A DNA stretch of 64,000 nt from Microlunatus elymi (GTDB taxonomy: Bacteria; Actinomycetota; Actinomycetes; Propionibacteriales; Propionibacteriaceae): contig NZ_CP041692.1 of assembly GCF_007362775.1 (NCBI RefSeq), forward strand, positions 4,340,001 through 4,404,000. The letters are read 5' to 3'. The position numbers and the translations under genes are program-made. Positions 42,943-51,452 of the stretch are shown here, piece after piece (the stretch's first letter is position 1; each line of letters opens with the position of its first letter). Under the pieces are notes generated by a model, which worked only from the letters and a program-made list of their open reading frames with translations, made no database searches and was not told the origin of the DNA.

Positions 42943-42976
42943 TTCATCCGCGAATGAGGCTATTCGCTCCGATGAA
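42943..42976. promoter_or_regulatory. Composite inverted repeat upstream of the GH1 gene
   Basis: TTCAT and GCGAAT on the left pair with ATTCGC and ATGAA on the right, around GAGGCT. It lies between the divergent GH1 and Eis-like genes, about 60 bases from each, and may bind a sugar-responsive repressor. Confidence 0.4.
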
Positions 42977-43043
42977 ACCTGAGCACGCTCGCACCGTTCG
43001 AACACGCTCGCCACGGATACGGCGGCCATGATTGACTCCAGAC

Positions 43044-44315
43044 ATGACAGACGTCGCGTCCCCGACCCACACTCCCCCTCACCGCAGCGAACTGACCCTC
43101 AGCCCGCTGACCGAACAGGACTTCGAGAACTACTTCACCGTCGTGGCGCGCGGCTTCCACAGTGAGTTGCACGCCGACGACCTGGAGATCCAGCGGGCGA
43201 TGACCGACGTCGATCGCTGCTTCGGATTCTGCTCCGGTGATCGTTGGGTCAGCACCACCCTGTCCTTCGCCCAAAGGATGGCCGTTCCCGGCGGCTCGGT
43301 GCCGACCGCCGCGGTGACCGACGTGACCGTGACGCCCGGCCATCGCCGACGCGGGCTGCTGACGCAGATGATGCGGCACCAGCTGACCGGGCTGCGCGAA
43401 CGGGGCGAGGAGCCTGTCGCCTTGCTGTGGGCCAGTGAGTCGTCGATCTACGGCCGGTTCGGCTACGGCCAGGTCACCCGCCGGTTCAATCTGTCCGGAC
43501 AGACCCGGGAGTTGGGATTCCTGCGCGAAGTTGATCTTGGCGACGGGTCCGCGGACGAGGTCACCGCCGATGCCTACTTGGCCGCAGCGGCGCCGTTGCG
43601 GGAAACGATCTTCACCGATCGGCCCGGTCATCTGCATCGCAGTGATGCCTGGTGGCGCCGCAATCAGCACGATCCGGAACGCAACCGGCACGGCGCCGGC
43701 CCGCTGCGCTTCGTCCTGCACTTCGCCGCCGACGGTACGCCGGACGGATTCGCCAATTTCCGAATCAAGGAAGACAGTTCGATCACCGATCTCGGCGGCG
43801 AGGTCATCATCGGTGATCTTGATGCTGCCGATCCCCAGGCCTATGCAGCGCTCTGGCGCTGGCTGCTGGATCTGGATCTGATTCGAGCGTTCCGGCGGCA
43901 TGTCGCACCGACCGACGAGCCGCTGCTGCAGTTGGCCGCCAACCCGCGGATGATCAAGACCGAGTTGGGCGACGCCACCTACGCCCGGATCGTCGACGTG
44001 CCGACGGCCTTGCAGGCCAGGACGTACGCGCAGGAAGTTGATCTTGTGCTGGAGATCGAGGACTCCTTCCTGCCCGAGGCCGGCGGCCGCTTCCGGCTGG
44101 CTGGTGGACCCGACGGTGCAGACGTCAGCAGGACCGATCACACACCGGACCTGAGCCTGACCGCGCGCCAGCTCGCGATGATCTATCTGGGCGGTACCCC
44201 GGTTCGCGATCTTGCTGTAGCCGGCCAGGTCGTCGAACACACGGCCGGTGCGGTGCAGCGAGTCTCGGCGGCCTTTGCCGGACCGCGAGCGCCGTTCTGC
44301 CGGGACTTCTTCTAG
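43044..44315 (+). CDS. Eis-like GNAT acetyltransferase
   Basis: A 423-residue member of the Eis family. The acetyl-CoA loop is TVTPGHRRRGLLTQMMRHQL (about 98-117), followed by ESSIYGRFGYGQVTRRFNL, the family's hallmark, a second GNAT-like domain and an SCP2-like C-terminus. The C-terminal residue is phenylalanine, as usual, whose carboxylate acts in catalysis in Eis. The ATG at 43044 is preferred to a TTG four codons upstream. The acylase gene starts two bases after its stop, so the two are translationally linked. Confidence 0.9.
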   Translation: MTDVASPTHTPPHRSELTLSPLTEQDFENYFTVVARGFHSELHADDLEIQRAMTDVDRCFGFCSGDRWVSTTLSFAQRMAVPGGSVPTAAVTDVTVTPGHRRRGLLTQMMRHQLTGLRERGEEPVALLWASESSIYGRFGYGQVTRRFNLSGQTRELGFLREVDLGDGSADEVTADAYLAAAAPLRETIFTDRPGHLHRSDAWWRRNQHDPERNRHGAGPLRFVLHFAADGTPDGFANFRIKEDSSITDLGGEVIIGDLDAADPQAYAALWRWLLDLDLIRAFRRHVAPTDEPLLQLAANPRMIKTELGDATYARIVDVPTALQARTYAQEVDLVLEIEDSFLPEAGGRFRLAGGPDGADVSRTDHTPDLSLTARQLAMIYLGGTPVRDLAVAGQVVEHTAGAVQRVSAAFAGPRAPFCRDFF

Positions 44316-44317
44316 AC

Positions 44318-46375
44318 ATGGTCGCCGAGGTTTTCCGGGACCCGTGGGGCATCCCGCACTTGCGGGCCGACAGCGTCGACGAGCTGGCCCGGTTGCAGGG
44401 CCGGATCGCCGCCACCGACCGGGCCTGGCAGTTGGAGTGGAACCGGCGCCGGGCCGAGGGGCGTACCGCAGAGGTGGTCGGCAGCGCGGGCGTCACCTTC
44501 GACCGATTCGCCCGCCGAGCACGGATCGACGAGACCGCGCGCCGCGGCTTCGATCGACTGGACCCCCGGACCCGGAACTGGTGTACCGCCTACGTCGACG
44601 GCGTCAACGACGGGCTCGATGCCGGCGCCGCCGGAGCGTACGAGTTCGTCAGCCTGGAGATCGGGCCCGGCCGTTGGCAGCCGTGGACGCCGTTGGCCGT
44701 TTTCGCCGTCCAGCAACTGCTTTTCGGCGGTTTTCCGTACAAGCTGTGGCGCCGGCACATCGACCAGCGGCTCGGCCAGGGGGCGATCGGGCTGCTGGAG
44801 TCGGCGATCGAGGACAGTCCGGGCAGCAACGCCTGGGCGGTGACCGGCGATCGCGCTCGCGGTGGACTGCCGATGATCGCCGGCGATTCCCATCGCACGA
44901 TGGACTTTCCGGGGGTGTATCAGCAGGTCCGGTTGGCCTGTCCGGAGTTCGACGTGATCGGGTTCAGCTTCCCCGGTGTCCCGGGCATCCAGCATTTCGG
45001 CCATGCCGGCGAGGTGGCATGGGCGATCACCAACGCGATGGCCGACTACCAGGATCTCTTCCTGGAGGAGCTGCGCGCCGACGGTGATCAACTCAGCGCC
45101 CGAGGTCCGGACGGCTGGCGCCCGGTCCGCCACAGCGAGGAGTTGATCATGGTTCGCGGCGGCGAACCGGTACCGGTGAAGATCAACATCACCGAGCGCG
45201 GCCCGGTGATCATCGACGAGCCGGACGGCCCGACGATCAGCCTGCGGACGCCGTCCCAGGTTGAGGCAGATCTCGGTTTCGGCGCCCTGCTGCCGCTCCT
45301 GCGTGCACGCACCGTCGACGACGTCACGGCCGCGTTGTCGCACTGGGTCGAGCCGGTGAACAGTGCGTTGATCGCCGACCGCGCCGGCGCAGTACGCCAT
45401 CTGATCGCCGGCCGGGTGCCGATCCGGGACGATCGCAATCTGGATGTCCCGGTGCCGGCCTGGGACCCTCGCCACGCCTGGACCGGCGACTACGCCCAGG
45501 TGCCGTACGACGAGGTCACCGACCTGACCGCCAACGGCAACGACCGCGCCAGCGGCGGCGGACTGGGTCGCTACTACGCCTCCGACTGGCGGGCCACCCG
45601 AATCCGCCGACGGCTCGGCGCGTTGCCGCCGCGGTCGGCCGACGCCGAGGCGATGTCGATCATCCACCGCGACGTCCGGAGCGGTCCGGGCGGGCGCGCG
45701 GTGGAACTGATCCGCGCTGCCGAGGTCGACGGACCGGCGAAGTTGATCAAGGACGAGCTGGTGGACTGGGACGCCGAGATGACGGCGGACAGCCGGCCGG
45801 CCCTGCTGTACGCGGCCTGGCGGGAGGCCATGATCGACTGGCTGCTGGAACAACCCGCACTGGCCCGCCTGCACGATCCGGATCCGCTGCCCGCGCTCTA
45901 CGACGCGGTGATGAACGTCCCGTACCGGATCGGATCGTCCTTCGACACCATCTGTGCCAACGCCGATCGTCTCGGGCTGGACCTGAACGCCGGTGTGGTC
46001 AGCGCCTTGGAGGCGGTTGCGGCTGACCCGCCGCACGGGACGTGGGGCGACGTACACCGGCTGTCCGCGGTTCATGCGCTGACCGATCTGGCCGATGATC
46101 ACGTACCGCCGATGCCGCAAACGAGGTTGGCCGGCGACACCGGCTGCGTGTTCTGCACGCACTCCTCCCCCGGCATCAGTCACGAGTGCTCGTTCGCCTC
46201 GGTCACCCGCTATGCCTGGGATCTGAGCGATCGATCGGCCAGCCGGTGGGTGGTGCCGTTCGGCTCGTCCGGTCGCCCGGACAGCCCGCATCACCTTGAT
46301 CAACACGGCTCCTGGGCGCGCGGCGAGCTGCTGCCGGTGATCACTGACTGGGCACAGTTGATCAAGGAAGAGTGA
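44318..46375 (+). CDS. Penicillin-acylase-family Ntn hydrolase
   Basis: A 685-residue protein of the penicillin G acylase / quorum-quenching acylase family. The N-terminal RDPWGIPHLRADSVDELARL is typical, and the nucleophile serine, the first residue of the beta chain after self-cleavage, is Ser170 in DSPGSNAWAV. The FGHAGEVAWAITNAMADYQD block is also conserved. Unlike most relatives it lacks a signal peptide, so it is probably cytoplasmic. Substrates could be acyl amides of unknown kind. Only two bases separate it from the Eis-like acetyltransferase, suggesting acylation and deacylation of related compounds; that link is inference. Confidence 0.9.
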   Translation: MVAEVFRDPWGIPHLRADSVDELARLQGRIAATDRAWQLEWNRRRAEGRTAEVVGSAGVTFDRFARRARIDETARRGFDRLDPRTRNWCTAYVDGVNDGLDAGAAGAYEFVSLEIGPGRWQPWTPLAVFAVQQLLFGGFPYKLWRRHIDQRLGQGAIGLLESAIEDSPGSNAWAVTGDRARGGLPMIAGDSHRTMDFPGVYQQVRLACPEFDVIGFSFPGVPGIQHFGHAGEVAWAITNAMADYQDLFLEELRADGDQLSARGPDGWRPVRHSEELIMVRGGEPVPVKINITERGPVIIDEPDGPTISLRTPSQVEADLGFGALLPLLRARTVDDVTAALSHWVEPVNSALIADRAGAVRHLIAGRVPIRDDRNLDVPVPAWDPRHAWTGDYAQVPYDEVTDLTANGNDRASGGGLGRYYASDWRATRIRRRLGALPPRSADAEAMSIIHRDVRSGPGGRAVELIRAAEVDGPAKLIKDELVDWDAEMTADSRPALLYAAWREAMIDWLLEQPALARLHDPDPLPALYDAVMNVPYRIGSSFDTICANADRLGLDLNAGVVSALEAVAADPPHGTWGDVHRLSAVHALTDLADDHVPPMPQTRLAGDTGCVFCTHSSPGISHECSFASVTRYAWDLSDRSASRWVVPFGSSGRPDSPHHLDQHGSWARGELLPVITDWAQLIKEE

Positions 46376-46390
46376 ACACCGGGATCCGCG

Positions 46391-47122
46391 TCAGGCCGCC
46401 AGACCGTCGGCCTCGACCATGATCCGAACCACCTCGTCGACGTCATCGGTGAGCTTGATGATGTCGAGATCGGCGGCCGCGATGTTGCCGTCGGCGAGGA
46501 CGGCTTTCTCCAACCAGGCCAGCAATCCCGACCAGTAGTCGACGCCGAACAGCACGATCGGGAACCTGGTGATCTTGCCGGTCTGCACCAGGGTGATCGC
46601 CTCGAACAGCTCGTCGAAGGTGCCGAAACCACCGGGCAGCACAACGAAACCCTGGCTGTACTTGACGAACATGGTCTTCCGGGCGAAGAAATAGCGGAAG
46701 TTCACCCCCACGTCGACCCACTCGTTCAGCCCCTGTTCGAAGGGCAACTCGATGTTCAACCCGACGCTGACGCCGCCCGCCTGGCAGGCACCCTTGTTGG
46801 CTGCCTCCATCGTGCCCGGGCCACCGCCGGTGATCACCGCGAACCCTGCCTGAGCGAGCTTTCCGCCCAACTCCTCCGCGGTCGCATACCGCGGATCCTC
46901 GGGTTTGGTGCGAGCCGAGCCGAAGATCGCGACCGCCGGACCGAGCTCGGCCAGCGCGCCGAAGCCCTCGACGAATTCGGCCTGCATCCGCAGCACCCGC
47001 CAGGGATCGGTGTGCACCCAGTCGGCCGGGCCGCGCTCATCCAGCAACCGCTGATCGGTGGTCTTCTGCTCCACCTGCGCACGGCGTTGGATCAACGCTC
47101 CCTTGATCTTGGACTCCACCAT
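46391..47122 (-). CDS. LOG-family (TIGR00730) Rossmann-fold protein
   Basis: A 243-residue protein of the lysine-decarboxylase-like LOG family. The nucleotide-binding motif ITGGGPGTMEAANKGA (about 97-112) and the signature PGGFGTFDELFEAITLVQTG (about 163-182) are intact. Members act as cytokinin-type nucleoside 5'-monophosphate phosphoribohydrolases. In mycobacteria a homologue lies among the dap genes (Rv1205, from memory). It converges on the acylase gene, with 15 bases between. Confidence 0.9.
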   Translation of the reverse strand: MVESKIKGALIQRRAQVEQKTTDQRLLDERGPADWVHTDPWRVLRMQAEFVEGFGALAELGPAVAIFGSARTKPEDPRYATAEELGGKLAQAGFAVITGGGPGTMEAANKGACQAGGVSVGLNIELPFEQGLNEWVDVGVNFRYFFARKTMFVKYSQGFVVLPGGFGTFDELFEAITLVQTGKITRFPIVLFGVDYWSGLLAWLEKAVLADGNIAAADLDIIKLTDDVDEVVRIMVEADGLAA

Positions 47123-47274
47123 GACTGTTGCTCCCCGGATTCGACGACGGTCCGCTCACGCTACTCGGTGTCCTTGCCTCTCACTCACACCCGTGGCAGC
47201 CGACTGCGACATTGCGATCACCGGGTCACCGTCACCCCCTAGAGTTGGCGCGTGATCAACTCAGGAGCACTTCG

Positions 47275-48366
47275 ATGAGCAACACGCTTCCGATCGGTAC
47301 GGCGGCCGGCAACCCCGATCAGCAGGTGGCCCTGCGCGCCGACAAGTTCAATCGGCACACGTTCTGGTGCGGCCAGAGCGGCTCGGGCAAGTCGTACGCG
47401 CTCGGCGTCGTGCTGGAGCAACTGCTGCTGAACACCGATCTGCCGTTGCTGATCATGGACCCGAACTCCGACTACGTCCGGCTGGCCGAGACGCTGCCGC
47501 ATGCCTCGGCGGCCGAGTCGGAGCGCCTGGCAGCTGCCGACGTACGCGTGCTGAACTCCGGCACCCGCGGCGGCGAGCGACTGCAGACCCGGTTCCTCGA
47601 TCTTGACGTGGCCACCAAGGCGGCCACCTTGCGGCTGGACCCGATCACAGATCTGGACGAGTACAACGTCCTCCTGCACATCGACGAGCGGCGCCCGGAA
47701 TCCTGGGATCGGGACAGCTACCTGGAGATGATCCATCACTCCGACGATCCCGGGGAGCGAGCGATCGGCAGGCGGGTGGAGAACCTGCAGGTGTTGGAAT
47801 GGGAGCTCTGGGCCTGGGGCGGGCGTTCGGTCACCGACGTCGTGGACGAGCGTCCGTCAGCGACCGTACTTGATCTTGGTGGCTTCACCCATCGGGGCGA
47901 GTCCGCAGTGGCCGCATTGAGTGTGCTGGAGCATCTGTGGCGGCAACGCGAGGAGCGGCGGCCGGTGCTGATCGTGATCGACGAGGCGCACAACCTCTGC
48001 CCGCCCAATCCGCAGACACTGGTCGAGCGGGCGTTGGTGGACCAGATCGTCCAGATCGCTGCCGAGGGACGAAAGTTCGGGCTGTGGCTGCTGCTGTCGA
48101 CGCAGCGGCCGACCAAGATCCATCCGAACGTCCTGTCCCAGTGCGACAACCTCGGGCTGATGCGGATGAGTTCGCCGCGTGATCTCGGCGAGCTGGCCGA
48201 CGTCTTCGGCTATGCCCCGTCGCATCTGATCCAGGAGTCGCCGCACTTCACCCAGGGTCAGGCCCTGTTCGCCGGCGGATTCGTCTCCGAGCCGACGATC
48301 GCCAGGATGGGCCGCCGGCTGACGGTCGAGGGCGGTTCCGACGTCGGCGTTCCCATCCGCGCCTGA
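47275..48366 (+). CDS. HerA/DUF87-like ATP-binding protein
   Basis: A 363-residue P-loop ATPase. Walker A is GQSGSGKS (33-40), Walker B VLIVIDEAHNLCP (near 236-248), and an STQRPTKIHPNVLSQCDN block near 275 resembles sensor and arginine-finger regions of HerA/FtsK-type hexameric ATPases. No NurA, Sir2 or nuclease gene lies next to it. A ribosome binding site (AGGAG) supports the ATG at 47275. It may be a DNA translocase or a stand-alone defence ATPase; neither is shown. Confidence 0.82.
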   Translation: MSNTLPIGTAAGNPDQQVALRADKFNRHTFWCGQSGSGKSYALGVVLEQLLLNTDLPLLIMDPNSDYVRLAETLPHASAAESERLAAADVRVLNSGTRGGERLQTRFLDLDVATKAATLRLDPITDLDEYNVLLHIDERRPESWDRDSYLEMIHHSDDPGERAIGRRVENLQVLEWELWAWGGRSVTDVVDERPSATVLDLGGFTHRGESAVAALSVLEHLWRQREERRPVLIVIDEAHNLCPPNPQTLVERALVDQIVQIAAEGRKFGLWLLLSTQRPTKIHPNVLSQCDNLGLMRMSSPRDLGELADVFGYAPSHLIQESPHFTQGQALFAGGFVSEPTIARMGRRLTVEGGSDVGVPIRA

Positions 48367-48429
48367 CCTGGCCAGAACAAGGCCCGCGCCCTCAAGCGCC
48401 GGCCAACCGCCTCGCGCTCGCTACCCGAA

Positions 48430-48900
48430 TCAGGGGTGGTCAGGCGGTCGCTGCCCAGTCACCAAGCCGTCCCATCCCCAATGCGGCAACTCCAGTCCGT
48501 CCGGGATGGCGTCGCGCTCGCGTGGCTCGCCCATCATCTGGTACGTGGCCCAACTGAAGTAGTCCAGCAGCGGTCCCCGGGTTTCGTGAGGCAGGTCCGC
48601 GTCGACCAGGGCGAGCTCGAAAAGCTCGATGCACCGACGGTTCAGTTCTTCATGTTCGCCGTTGCCGACGTGCATCCGGACTACCTGTGTCTCGTCGCCC
48701 ATGGATTCGGTGTATGCCGGAGGTCCACCGATCGCCTCACCCCAGTACGCCGCCAGCCGCTCGCTGTGCTGCGGGTGCTGGCCGGGGTGGCTAAACGGAT
48801 GGCTGGCCAGCGGGTCGGCCATGCACCGCCGATGCCACGCGTAGGCCAGCCGGAGCATCCCCTCGGCCCCGCCCGCGGCCTCGTACAACGTCGTTGTCAT
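48430..48900 (-). CDS. Truncated hemoglobin-like protein
   Basis: A 156-residue globin of the trHb fold. The N-terminal LYEAAGGAEGMLRLAYAWHR and the helix with RLAAYWGEAIGGPPAY are typical, and the proximal histidine is probably His77 in VVRMHVGN. The C-terminal tail PHWGWDGL is also usual for actinobacterial members. It binds haem and oxygen or nitric oxide in the cytoplasm. The third of several clustered ATG codons (48900) gives the best fit. Only 18 bases separate its start from that of the divergent transporter. Confidence 0.85.
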   Translation of the reverse strand: MTTTLYEAAGGAEGMLRLAYAWHRRCMADPLASHPFSHPGQHPQHSERLAAYWGEAIGGPPAYTESMGDETQVVRMHVGNGEHEELNRRCIELFELALVDADLPHETRGPLLDYFSWATYQMMGEPRERDAIPDGLELPHWGWDGLVTGQRPPDHP

Positions 48901-48918
48901 GGTCCCCATCATGGCAGG

Positions 48919-50310
48919 ATGCCTACCGTGTCCGAGCATCTCCGGCCGGCGCCGCCGTCGGGCGACGCCGCTTCACCGCCGATGGTCCGCCCCACGCCGC
49001 CCTGGCGTTATGCCATCGGCATGTTCGGCACGTCGATCCCGATCAACATGGTGAAGGGGTCGATGATCCTTTACTACGTTGACATCCTCGGACTCGACGT
49101 CCGAGCGTACGGCGTGGTGATGACGGTTTATGCGGTGATCGACGCGCTGGACAACCCGGTGCTCGGCTACCTGTCCGATCGGACCCGGACCCGATTCGGC
49201 CGGCGGCGACCGTGGTTGGTGATCGCCGGCCCGCTGTTGGCCGCGAGCATGATCGGCTTCTTCTCCGCACCGACCTCGCTGGACGGGATCGGCCTGGTGA
49301 TCTGGTTCGCCGTGTTCGCGATCCTGTGCGAGGCCTGCGACTCGGTGCTGAACGCCAACTACGGCGCGCTGCTGCCGGAGCTGTATCCGCACGAACGCAA
49401 ACGGGCCAAGGCGAATTCGCTGCGGCAGGGCTTCCAGCTGGCAGCGCTGGTGATCTCCTTGGCGGTGACGCCGGCGTTGACGACCAGTGTGCTGGGATCG
49501 GAACGTTCGACCGTCGGCTTCACCACTACGGCGATCGTCTACGGGGTGATTGCGGCCGCGGTGATCATCTTCATGGTGATCGGGATCCGGGAGAATCCGC
49601 ACTATGCAACGGATCAGCGGCCGCGACTGATCGCCGGCATCCGCTCGATCATCGCCAACCCGTTGTTCTGGAAGGTCGGTCTGGTCGGCGCCTGTTACGG
49701 CATCGCGATGGCGATGGTGCTGTCCGGCGTCCAGCTGTACGTGCGCTATTCGCTGGGTCTGGCGGTGTCCAGCGCGCTCTATCTGCAGGGCGTGGTGATC
49801 ATCATGTCGGTCGGCGGGCTGGCGATCTGGACCCGGGTGGTGGCTCGTCGCGGCGCACTGTGGTCCTGGCGATTGGCCTTCGCGATCTTGGCGGTCAGTT
49901 TCATCGGACTGTTCCTCGCGCACGGGTTGGTCACGGCGCTGGCCGCCGGCGTGCTGGTCGGCGCCGGCTGGTCGGGCATGCTGGCGAACAACGACCTGAT
50001 CGTTGCTCGGGTGCTGGACAACGACGCCGAGCGCAACGGCGAACATCGCGAGGGGCTGTTTCTGTCCGCGTTCGGCACCTTCGGCCGGCTGAACGGCATC
50101 GTCAGCGGCCTGGCGTTGACCTCGCTCGGCGTCTTCTTCGGCTACAACTCCGGCCGCGATCCGGGTGATCAGCCGGGGTTCGCGTTCCGGATGTATCTCT
50201 GCGTCTATCCCTTCGTGCTGACCGCGATCGGCGCGATCGCGGCCCGCTTCATCACGGTGCCCGAGCCGGCCGCGGACCGGAGGCGATCCGCCCGCGAACC
50301 GGCTGTCTGA
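48919..50310 (+). CDS. GPH-type sugar:cation symporter (MFS)
   Basis: A 463-residue membrane protein with 12 predicted helices, of the glycoside-pentoside-hexuronide group (MFS_2). The motif YVDILGLDVRAYGVVMTVYA, then DNPVLGYLSDRTRTRFGRRRPW (about 78-99), is diagnostic. It takes up a glycoside with a cation; GH1 at 41448 is a possible partner. The start at 48919 leaves a 30-residue cytoplasmic N-terminus. It is divergent from the globin gene with a very short shared promoter. Confidence 0.92.
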   Translation: MPTVSEHLRPAPPSGDAASPPMVRPTPPWRYAIGMFGTSIPINMVKGSMILYYVDILGLDVRAYGVVMTVYAVIDALDNPVLGYLSDRTRTRFGRRRPWLVIAGPLLAASMIGFFSAPTSLDGIGLVIWFAVFAILCEACDSVLNANYGALLPELYPHERKRAKANSLRQGFQLAALVISLAVTPALTTSVLGSERSTVGFTTTAIVYGVIAAAVIIFMVIGIRENPHYATDQRPRLIAGIRSIIANPLFWKVGLVGACYGIAMAMVLSGVQLYVRYSLGLAVSSALYLQGVVIIMSVGGLAIWTRVVARRGALWSWRLAFAILAVSFIGLFLAHGLVTALAAGVLVGAGWSGMLANNDLIVARVLDNDAERNGEHREGLFLSAFGTFGRLNGIVSGLALTSLGVFFGYNSGRDPGDQPGFAFRMYLCVYPFVLTAIGAIAARFITVPEPAADRRRSAREPAV

Positions 50311-50387
50311 CCCGGCCATCCGGCTCAGTCGACGAGATCGGCGGGACGATCGTCACCTCGCGACCACGAGGTCCGGTGGCACACGGA

Positions 50388-50457
50388 ACAGCCGCGCGCA
50401 AACCTCACTCCCGCATGCCGAATATCGGGTGCGCGAGCAGGTTTTGCGCGCGGCTGT
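50388..50457. repeat. Long inverted repeat in the 331-base gap after the symporter gene
   Basis: The arms (50388-50405 and 50439-50457) pair over 18 bases with one bulged T, with an inner CCCG/CGGG pair at 50410-50413 and 50426-50429. It could be a terminator for the symporter or a small non-autonomous element. The rest of 50311-50641 has no gene; a TAGAGT box near 50575 may be the -10 of the next gene. Confidence 0.55.
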
Positions 50458-50641
50458 GAGGTAGGCGGGCGGCACCAGCACCGGACGATCCGCTCGAGTC
50501 GGGTTCACACCCGACCCCACGGGGGTCGCCGAGGTGAGTCTGTTTCCTTTGGCTACAGGCAGTTCCGTTCGGCTTAGAGTCGTGAATTGAGCACACGACC
50601 ACCCTCGGTCGGGGGCGGCCTTACGCGCAAGGAGGCCATTC

Positions 50642-51232
50642 GTGTTCATTCAAATCATCCAGGGCAAGTGCACCAAACAAGACGAGCTTCACGCGCTGGC
50701 CGATCGCTGGCGCAGTGATCTCAGTCCCGGCGCCACCGGCTGGCTCGGCGGCACGTACGGCTTCACCGACGACGACACGTTCGTCGGCGTGGTCCGCTTC
50801 GATTCCCGCGAGTCCGCGATGGCAAACTCCCAGCGTCCGGAGCAGTCGGCCTGGGCCGAGGAGTTCGCGGCCTGCATGGACGCGCCGATCACGTTCCACG
50901 ACTGCGACGATGTGACGTTGATGATGGATGGCGGCTCCGACGACGCCGGGTTCGTCCAGATCATCCGCGGAAAAGTGGACGATCCGTCGGCGCTGAAGGC
51001 GATGATGGCCGACACCACCATGCTGCACGAGATGCGGCCGGAGATTCTCGGCGCCACTCTGGCGATCGAGGACGACGGCACGTTCACCGAAACGGTCGCC
51101 TTCACCAGCGAGGCAGCGGCCCGCGACGGTGAGCGTCAAGAACCGCCCGAGGACGTCCGGCGGTCACTCGAGACGATGATGGCCGACGCCACCTTCTACG
51201 ACTTGCACCACCCGTGGTTCGAGACGGCCTGA
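50642..51232 (+). CDS. Tandem ferredoxin-like-fold (ABM-like) hypothetical protein
   Basis: A 196-residue protein made of two similar halves. Residues 1-95 begin FIQIIQGKCTKQDELHALAD and residues 103-190 begin FVQIIRGKVDDPSALKAMMA; both continue with a strand-turn-strand ending in DDTFVGVVRF or DGTFTETVAF. The pattern suggests duplicated antibiotic-biosynthesis-monooxygenase-like folds. No catalytic residues are evident. AAGGAGG precedes the GTG start at a good distance, and a UUCG-loop terminator follows, so it is a monocistronic gene. Confidence 0.75.
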   Translation: MFIQIIQGKCTKQDELHALADRWRSDLSPGATGWLGGTYGFTDDDTFVGVVRFDSRESAMANSQRPEQSAWAEEFAACMDAPITFHDCDDVTLMMDGGSDDAGFVQIIRGKVDDPSALKAMMADTTMLHEMRPEILGATLAIEDDGTFTETVAFTSEAAARDGERQEPPEDVRRSLETMMADATFYDLHHPWFETA

Positions 51233-51242
51233 TCACCAACTC

Positions 51243-51266
51243 GCCCCGCCGGTTCGCCGGCGGGGC
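51243..51266 (+). terminator. Intrinsic terminator with TTCG loop
   Basis: GCCCCGCCGG and CCGGCGGGGC form a perfect 10-bp stem around TTCG, ten bases after the stop at 51232. Confidence 0.85.
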
Positions 51267-51452
51267 CTTCACGCGGCGTGCGCAGAGCGGCCGCGGATAG
51301 CGTCCAGGTCTCTCGGGTGCATGCCACCGGTGACGCCGTCGCCGCAATGTAGGCGTCGCGCTCCGGCCTCGGGACAGGACCTGCAGTTCAGCCGCTCGGC
51401 AGGCTCACCGCGATCGGTGATCACGACGGGTCCATTGTCTGCTGACCGGCGA

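Noticed and set aside
44318-46375. Secreted penicillin acylase
   Set aside because: The N-terminus starts directly with the conserved RDPWGIPH block and has no signal peptide.
47275-48366. Complete HerA-based defence system
   Set aside because: No nuclease, Sir2, methylase or other effector gene lies next to the ATPase.
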